A DNA stretch of 9,845 nucleotides from an uncultured Helicobacteraceae bacterium (lineage in GTDB: Bacteria > Campylobacterota > Campylobacteria > Campylobacterales > Sulfurimonadaceae): positions 1 to 9,845 of the forward strand of contig CAIUZU010000255.1 of assembly GCA_903903705.1 (NCBI GenBank). Reading direction: 5' to 3'. The notes beneath the pieces are model-generated. The model was given only the letters and a program-made list of their open reading frames with translations. It had not been told where the DNA came from and did not search any database. This document shows, piece after piece, positions 5,292 to 9,845 of the stretch (its first letter is position 1; every line of letters starts with the position of its first letter). A program made the translations under genes and the position numbers.

Positions 5292-7251
5292 TAACCACAA
5301 CGAAAACATGACAGAGGAGATGGAGAGGCTCAAACAAGAAAATGAGCAGCTCAGAAATCAACTACAATCTAAAGAGGACCCATATAAACAAAAAAGAGAT
5401 CCGTATGCGGTAAAACCTGATCCGTATGCGGTAAATAAAAACTCTTACAATAGTGCAATGGAGAGGCGCAACGATGCAGAACATGTACAAATGGGTTCAG
5501 CTATCGGTATTGTAGGCGCTCTTGCTATGCCCGTACAAGCAAAAGCGTTAGGTGTTGTTGCCGCAAAAGGGTTAGCGGGAATGGGTGCCACTTCTTTAGC
5601 TGGTATGGCAGCAGTACCGGGCGGAGCAGTATTGTTAGGTATAGGTGCAGCTGCTATTGCAGGCGGACTAGGTGTCATTGCGCTAAAATCAGTTTATAAA
5701 GGCATAAAAAGCAATATGTCTGCTCTTAAAAATATGCCTAAATTAAACTACAGCAATAATCCCGACTATAAATCTTCCACAAGATATGAGCCTGAGAGAA
5801 CTAATCCTAATTCAAAAGGCGCATATCAAGAGCAGGTAAAACAAAAGGATAAAATCGGCGGACATATCCAAACCCTCAAAGATAAATTCAAAGAAGGCAA
5901 GGATATAACCAATGATATCAGAGATATTCAAGGACTAAAAAGTTTAAGTGGCTCTCAAAAAAAAGAGTTAAATAGACTACAAAGTGACAATATCATCAGA
6001 AATGCTGCAAACGATAAAGACAATCCTAGCCGTTTAGCTGATGCTCCGGCAATTTCGAAAGAGTTGAACAAGCACCACGAGCAGCATAATATCCCACACA
6101 AGGAGATGATGGAGATTAGAAAAAATGTTCTCTCAAGATTAGGCGAACATTACGACAATCAAAACATTAACCGCAACGGTAAAATTATGGATAGTGATGC
6201 AATTCCCGGTATAAAAGCGCAAGAAGCTCAAGTGTCTCAAGCAGACAAACAACAAAAAGAGTTCAAGCCAATGAACATGGATCAATCAAATTTAGATTAC
6301 TCAAAAAGTTCATCTACCGTAAAAGAAGCAGCACAAACTACATTTAACAACAGCTACGGCAAAGACACTAAAGCGCAAGAGGCTCAAGTTAATCAAGAGC
6401 AAAAAGAGGTTACGCCGAAAGCGCAAGAAGCTCAAGACATGAAACAATCTTCTAATTCGGTTTCAAACAGTGAGGCTACTCCAAACAGGACTCAAGCAGA
6501 GTGGAATCCCCAAGCTTACAAAGAGATAGAAGAGTTAAAAAAAGTTAAAGGCGAAAGAGACGGTAGGGATATTAATCCGGATGAAGCCAAAAAAGCAGCT
6601 TTAGAGGCGGCAAACAAAAGAAACGAAGCAGTAGAAAAAAAGGAGGATAGAAGCAAGATAGTAGCTACCCAGCAAGCCTTTATGAACGCTCAAGCCGTCC
6701 AAAGAAACGGTGTGAGTATGAGTTCTTTGCAGAGTTACGCAGAAAAAACTCTCGTAAATGAAGATATGGATGCAAAAGCCGTTCAAAAGTTTGTCAATAA
6801 CACTAAAGAGCATGCTAATAAATTAGCAGATATAGGTATCTTGCAAAAAAGTGAAAATGGAGATTTTAGTTTTGTTGATAAAAAGGCAAAAGAAATTCTG
6901 CATGAAAACGGGGATAAGGGATTTGATAAGATTTATGAGGCTAATTTACAATCATACAAAGGCGCAGTAAAAGACAAAGCATCTACTCATGATATAAAGC
7001 TAGATAATGAAAAGGCAAAAGAGACTCAAACGGAAAAACAGCCAAAAACTAAACAATCCGCCGCAACGGTTCAAAAGGCTCAAGCAAATGTATCGGCTCA
7101 TACTAAAAACATGGGAAAGCCTATTGCCGGTTCGTCAAATCAAAAGCCTGCACCGGCTCAAGCACCTCAAAAGCAAAGCCAAAATCAAAATCAAAATTCA
7201 TCAAGCTCTTCAAAGCAGGCTAAAGCTGCAGGAATAGAGAGAGGCAGATAA
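5269..7251 (+). CDS. 660-residue DPY-repeat protein with hydrophobic Gly/Ala segment and disordered tail
   Basis: Order of parts: a short coiled coil (about 14-35, EEMERLKQENEQLRNQLQ); three DPY units exactly seven residues apart (37, 44, 51) plus a degenerate fourth; a Gly/Ala-rich hydrophobic stretch (75-141), probably membrane-inserting, with glycine-zipper spacing; a charged, helical and partly low-complexity centre with three KAQEAQ repeats (316, 368, 384); a more ordered block (about 475-570) including LADIGILQKSENGDFSFVDKK, which could be a winged-helix-like element; then a Gln/Ser-rich tail ending in IERGR. No catalytic motif is visible. The start at ATG 5269 has AAAGGGG upstream; the ATGs at 5308 and 5320 lack good sites. 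It overlaps the previous gene by 23 bases and the next by one. It may be a membrane-associated accessory or a secreted substrate of the coupling protein encoded downstream. Confidence 0.75.
   Translation: MQSLAKSDNHNENMTEEMERLKQENEQLRNQLQSKEDPYKQKRDPYAVKPDPYAVNKNSYNSAMERRNDAEHVQMGSAIGIVGALAMPVQAKALGVVAAKGLAGMGATSLAGMAAVPGGAVLLGIGAAAIAGGLGVIALKSVYKGIKSNMSALKNMPKLNYSNNPDYKSSTRYEPERTNPNSKGAYQEQVKQKDKIGGHIQTLKDKFKEGKDITNDIRDIQGLKSLSGSQKKELNRLQSDNIIRNAANDKDNPSRLADAPAISKELNKHHEQHNIPHKEMMEIRKNVLSRLGEHYDNQNINRNGKIMDSDAIPGIKAQEAQVSQADKQQKEFKPMNMDQSNLDYSKSSSTVKEAAQTTFNNSYGKDTKAQEAQVNQEQKEVTPKAQEAQDMKQSSNSVSNSEATPNRTQAEWNPQAYKEIEELKKVKGERDGRDINPDEAKKAALEAANKRNEAVEKKEDRSKIVATQQAFMNAQAVQRNGVSMSSLQSYAEKTLVNEDMDAKAVQKFVNNTKEHANKLADIGILQKSENGDFSFVDKKAKEILHENGDKGFDKIYEANLQSYKGAVKDKASTHDIKLDNEKAKETQTEKQPKTKQSAATVQKAQANVSAHTKNMGKPIAGSSNQKPAPAQAPQKQSQNQNQNSSSSSKQAKAAGIERGR
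5377..5430 (+). repeat. Heptad-spaced DPY[K/A] repeats in the 660-residue protein
   Basis: DPYK and two DPYA units begin at residues 37, 44 and 51, giving a regular seven-residue period; KNSY at 57-60 is a decayed fourth. The motif is the same as in the tail-anchored protein encoded at 4071-4319, about 1.1 kb upstream. Confidence 0.7.
6214..6435 (+). repeat. Three KAQEAQ repeats
   Basis: The codons for KAQEAQ recur at 6214-6231, 6370-6387 and 6418-6435 with almost the same DNA (AAAGCGCAAGAAGCTCAA, with one GAG in copy two), followed in the first two by V-x-Q and KE-rich sequence. This looks like internal duplication within a disordered region. Confidence 0.6.
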
Positions 7252-7460
7252 TGAAATCGGCAGAAAACACAGCGGTTGACAATGTAAAAAGTCATACCCA
7301 AAAGCTAGGTAAGCAGCTTGAAAAAAACAATGAAAACGGTAACAAAGCTCTTTTAAGTGGGAAGGACGGAGGGCTTTACAGCGGTGGTAATAATGGTGTT
7401 TATATGAGTGAAAAAGATATTGCTCAAGAGTCTAAAAGCTCTACCGAGAGAGGCAGATAA
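7251..7460 (+). CDS. Small hydrophilic protein with ERGR C-terminus
   Basis: A 69-residue, Lys/Asn/Gly/Ser-rich protein with no membrane helix. The N-terminal third is helical (VKSHTQKLGKQLEK), the middle is Gly-rich (GKDGGLYSGGNNGVYMS) and the end is ESKSSTERGR. The last four residues equal those of the 660-residue protein just upstream. In both, the codons GAGAGAGGCAGATAATG also supply the ribosome site and the overlapping start of the next gene (TAATG). So the tail may be a shared recognition signal, a by-product of the ribosome site, or a duplication remnant. It sits between that protein and the second coupling ATPase, overlapping each by one base. There is no known family. Confidence 0.65.
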   Translation: MKSAENTAVDNVKSHTQKLGKQLEKNNENGNKALLSGKDGGLYSGGNNGVYMSEKDIAQESKSSTERGR

Positions 7461-9325
7461 TGGAAAAGCTAAGAACGGATATTGAAAAAAATATCAACTC
7501 CAAAACCTACAGAGCCTGGGAAAAATTAGAGCATGAATCACAAATGCGGTTTAAAGCGTGGGGTATTGAGCAGAGTATATACTTTGCTCCTACGATTGCC
7601 GTCATGTTCGTATATTTTTTATTTGGACTTATACAGGATATGGATCTTCCTTACAATCAAAGTTTTGATTTTTTTAGTGCTACATTTTTTTATATTCTTA
7701 TTATCACAGCGGCTATAAATCTATTTCTTTTGAAATATTTCAAGCCTCTCTTTGATGATATCATGAAAAAACACTCTCAAGATCTGAGTGAAGATGTTTA
7801 TCAAAAGGGTGCAAAGTTCGCTAATACTAAAGAGTATAATCAGACCATAGAGCACTTCTTAAAAACAGAATTTGAGATAAGCAAAAGCAGTTCAACTTTA
7901 GAGACTTTTAAAGTACCTCTGCAAAAGCTCTCACACGACGATGATAAGAGATTTGAAGTAGAGCCGCAGGATATGAAGATACCTCGCATCTCACTTGCAA
8001 CCGGTTTATGCATTATGGGTTCACCGGGTAAAGGTAAATCAGTTCTCATTAATCGCATAATTAATCAAATCCCAAATAATGCAAATACCAAAACCGTAAT
8101 CATCGATGTCAAGGGTGAATTTGTAGAGAAGTTTTACAACCCTTTGACGGATTTTATCTTATGCCCAGCAGACCTAAGAAGTGTTAAATTCGAGCTATAC
8201 AAATTCATTAAAACTCATGTGGATGCAGGAGTTATAGCAGATATATTAATCCCGGACGATAAAAACACACCAGACCTGCATTGGTCCAGTGCAGCAAGAG
8301 CAGTCATGGAGGGTATCTTAGTCAAAGCAGCTAAAAGAAAATTATCCAATAAAGAGATATTTGCTATGGTTAGCGATGCAAAACTGCTCAACGAGCTTAA
8401 AAACGACGAAGATATCAGAAATATTGTATACAACTTTCTAAGAGGCGATGTTACTGAGGATGCACTCTCGAGAGAAACTGCTTCAATCCTCTCTACACTT
8501 GCAAGAAAAGCTAAACCATTGCAATATCTCAAATATGCGGATGATTTAGAGGGTAATGATTTCATTGAGTTTAAAAGCTGGCTGGGCGACGGCAAAGGCG
8601 GCAAACTCTTTTTACTTGCTACAGATAATTTAAGCCGTGTATTTAGTCCTCTTTACGGTGTTATTACAAGTTATCTCATCTCTTCCATTCTTGATGGGGC
8701 GGATAACCGTGATTTAAATTTTTATTTCATTCTCGACGAGCTGCCTCGTCTAGGTAAAGCTTTAGGCGAAAATCTTGAAAAAGCTTTGGCGGTAGGACGC
8801 TCAAAAGGCATAAAGATCATCATGGCGATGCAGTCATACAGCCAGATAAAAAAAGAGTTCGGAGAGAAAGAAGCGGAGAGCATATTAGACACTACCAATA
8901 GCTATGTGATATTTCAGAACAATATCGGAGCGGAGTTTTTGGAAAAATACTTTGGTAAAACAACAGTGCTTAGAAATGATGAGAGTTTCAGTTTTGGTAT
9001 GGACTCCATGGCGGATAGGGTAACGGTATCTCGTAAAGAGGTAAAAGAGGCTTTAATCGATAGTGCGGAGATAAGCAGGCTCAATATATTTGAGTTTTAC
9101 GCAAAGATAGAGGGATGCGCTGATGTGCTTAAGGGCCGATTGGCTGCAGAGTTTATACCTAGTAAAAATATACCTAAGTATCTTGAAAATCCAAAAATGA
9201 CAATTGAGGCGCTTGAAAAAGAAGTCAGATATATAATCAAGTATATTGAAAACAATTTTATCAACACCACGAATGTACATGAGAGAGGTTTGCTTAACAA
9301 GCCTACCGTAAAAATCATGATGTAA
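7460..9325 (+). CDS. VirD4/TraD-family type IV coupling protein (second of two)
   Basis: A 621-residue inner-membrane ATPase. Two membrane helices (about 40-58 and 73-91) are followed by a cytoplasmic RecA-like domain: Walker A GSPGKGKS (187-194, K193), an IIDVKGEFVEKFYNP strand-turn of the kind seen in TraD/TraG proteins, Walker B FILDELPRLG (D426-E427), then GRSKG (446-450) and Q458. The spacing from GRSKG to this Gln is 12 residues, as in the first coupling protein. The two share core motifs but differ widely elsewhere, and this one lies closer in style to TraD/TraG (DELPRLG). Start ATG 7460 overlaps the previous stop (TAATG) with AGAGAGG upstream. It probably recruits substrates to the type IV channel; why one operon has two is discussed under findings. 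Confidence 0.9.
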   Translation: MEKLRTDIEKNINSKTYRAWEKLEHESQMRFKAWGIEQSIYFAPTIAVMFVYFLFGLIQDMDLPYNQSFDFFSATFFYILIITAAINLFLLKYFKPLFDDIMKKHSQDLSEDVYQKGAKFANTKEYNQTIEHFLKTEFEISKSSSTLETFKVPLQKLSHDDDKRFEVEPQDMKIPRISLATGLCIMGSPGKGKSVLINRIINQIPNNANTKTVIIDVKGEFVEKFYNPLTDFILCPADLRSVKFELYKFIKTHVDAGVIADILIPDDKNTPDLHWSSAARAVMEGILVKAAKRKLSNKEIFAMVSDAKLLNELKNDEDIRNIVYNFLRGDVTEDALSRETASILSTLARKAKPLQYLKYADDLEGNDFIEFKSWLGDGKGGKLFLLATDNLSRVFSPLYGVITSYLISSILDGADNRDLNFYFILDELPRLGKALGENLEKALAVGRSKGIKIIMAMQSYSQIKKEFGEKEAESILDTTNSYVIFQNNIGAEFLEKYFGKTTVLRNDESFSFGMDSMADRVTVSRKEVKEALIDSAEISRLNIFEFYAKIEGCADVLKGRLAAEFIPSKNIPKYLENPKMTIEALEKEVRYIIKYIENNFINTTNVHERGLLNKPTVKIMM

Positions 9326-9328
9326 TTC

Positions 9329-9380
9329 AAAAAATTATGAATATATACGAAACCACAAACAAAGGAGGTAAAACAAAATG
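9329..9380 (+). repeat. Intergenic repeat module, copy 4 (no hairpin)
   Basis: A6-TTATGAATA (motif 9335-9343) follows the stop of the second coupling protein by a few bases, but the hairpin arms are absent. The ribosome site CAAAGGAGGT (9360-9369) is the strongest in the window. The mini frame beginning at 9337 encodes MNIYETTNKGGKTK and ends in ATGA, overlapping the ATG at 9378. Confidence 0.65.
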
Positions 9381-9692
9381 AAATTTGGATTTTTTGGAGG
9401 TGCGATACTTCTGATGCTAACGCTTGTGTTTAGTTACATAGCTATTCAAAATAACAAAATAGCAAAAGAGATAACGCTTAAATCCTTTGGGCTTGATAAG
9501 CCAAAAGCTCAAGCACTACAACAGCAGCCGGCAGTAAATGACAACAATGCTTCAATGGTTCAAGACACAAATGAAACTAAAAGAGAGAACACGCCTAAAG
9601 TTGAAACGAAAGAAGTAGAAGCAAAAGATGATAAATGGCAAAAGTTTGATGAAAAGTTTAAAGACTTTGATAAGAAGTTTGAAAATTTCTGA
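9378..9692 (+). CDS. Membrane-anchored periplasmic coiled-coil protein, unknown function
   Basis: A 104-residue protein. An N-terminal hydrophobic helix (about 4-24, GFFGGAILLMLTLVFSYIAI) without an evident cleavage or lipobox site suggests a signal anchor with the rest in the periplasm. A Gln/Asn/Lys-rich linker follows, and the C-terminus (about 84-104) repeats a KF-x-x-F pattern (KFDEKFKDFDKKFENF), an amphipathic helix with Phe at heptad-like positions. The strong ribosome site CAAAGGAGGT precedes it. It lies between the second coupling protein and another gene, so it could be a secretion-channel accessory, but I recognise no family. Confidence 0.7.
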   Translation: MKFGFFGGAILLMLTLVFSYIAIQNNKIAKEITLKSFGLDKPKAQALQQQPAVNDNNASMVQDTNETKRENTPKVETKEVEAKDDKWQKFDEKFKDFDKKFENF

Positions 9693-9816
9693 AAAATTAT
9701 GAATACATGTAGAGAGACAAAAAACAGATTTTATCTCTCCGGAATTAAGCAGAGGTTGTGCTTTTTTAAGCACTTGAAATTTTAACACAAAAACAAAAAA
9801 CAAAGGATTCAAAATG
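9692..9816 (+). repeat. Intergenic repeat module, copy 5 (longer leader)
   Basis: A5-TTATGAATA (motif 9697-9705) starts just after the previous stop. The hairpin GAGAGACAAAA (9712-9722)/TTTTATCTCTC (9729-9739) pairs except for one C-A mismatch. An extra stretch of about 45 bases with its own small hairpin separates it from CAAAGGA (9801-9807) and ATG 9814. The mini frame from 9699 has 28 codons, stops at 9785 and contains the codons for CFFKH over the second hairpin. Confidence 0.7.
9758..9773 (+). promoter_or_regulatory. Small hairpin in the leader of the last gene
   Basis: GTGCTT (9758-9763) and AAGCAC (9768-9773) form a 6-bp stem with loop TTTT. AAGCA at 9747-9751 can pair instead with TGCTT at 9759-9763, giving a mutually exclusive fold. 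No strong T-run follows (only TTGAAATTTT), so termination here is doubtful; a translational or processing role is possible. Confidence 0.35.
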
Positions 9817-9845
9817 TTAAGAAAAACATTATCAATGGCTATGGC
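9814..9845 (+). CDS. Start of a further gene, cut by the window end
   Basis: ATG at 9814 follows CAAAGGA (9801-9807) with normal spacing. The visible residues are MLRKTLSMAMA, where a Lys/Arg pair followed by hydrophobic residues looks like the start of a signal peptide, as found in VirB2/TrbC-type pilins or other exported proteins. Too little is visible to name it. Confidence 0.5.
   Translation, partial: MLRKTLSMAM

Overview
The window is AT-rich and, with one exception, reads as a single rightward operon of conjugation or type IV secretion genes. Nearly every gene has a clear purine-rich Shine-Dalgarno site (CAAAGGA or better) and many junctions overlap by 1-4 bases. The strong Shine-Dalgarno use, A/T-rich codons and gene style would fit a Campylobacterota (epsilonproteobacterial) plasmid or integrative element, but no gene here fixes the host and I hold that placement loosely. 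The first 350 bases are different. They encode the C-terminal part of an OmpA-family protein that looks Bacteroidota-like and ends abruptly, so either a foreign fragment or an assembly or integration junction lies near base 350.

Layout. 3-350: truncated OmpA-like domain. 351-777: a roughly 430-base gap without a convincing gene, holding short inverted repeats, a probable Rho-independent terminator (about 685-715) and a 43-base near-palindrome (716-758) just before the operon. 778-2268: a ParA/MinD-type ATPase followed by two small helical proteins, the second with a C-terminal membrane anchor; this resembles in style the StbB or TraL-TraM leading modules found beside oriT in other conjugative plasmids. 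2343-4013: first VirD4/TraD-type coupling protein. 4071-5291: four small genes, namely a tail-anchored protein made of DPY[K/A] repeats, an unknown protein, a ribbon-helix-helix-like protein and a one-helix membrane protein. 5269-7251: a 660-residue protein with DPY repeats, a Gly/Ala-rich hydrophobic segment and a long low-complexity tail. 7251-7460: a small protein with the same C-terminal tail (ERGR). 7460-9325: a second VirD4/TraD-type coupling protein. 9378-9692: a membrane-anchored coiled-coil protein. 9814 onward: the start of another gene, cut by the window end.

How they may work together (inference). The two coupling ATPases, each with two N-terminal membrane helices and a Walker lysine at exactly residue 193, would gate substrates at a type IV secretion channel. 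The DPY-repeat proteins share an unusual motif and may bind a common partner in that apparatus. The ParA-like ATPase and its partners may position the DNA or the machinery.

The most striking signal not explained by genes is a repeated intergenic module. It occurs five times at gene boundaries: TTATGAATA, then usually a GAGAGATAAA/TTTATCTCTC hairpin, then a CAAAGGA ribosome site. One copy shows paired changes in both hairpin arms.
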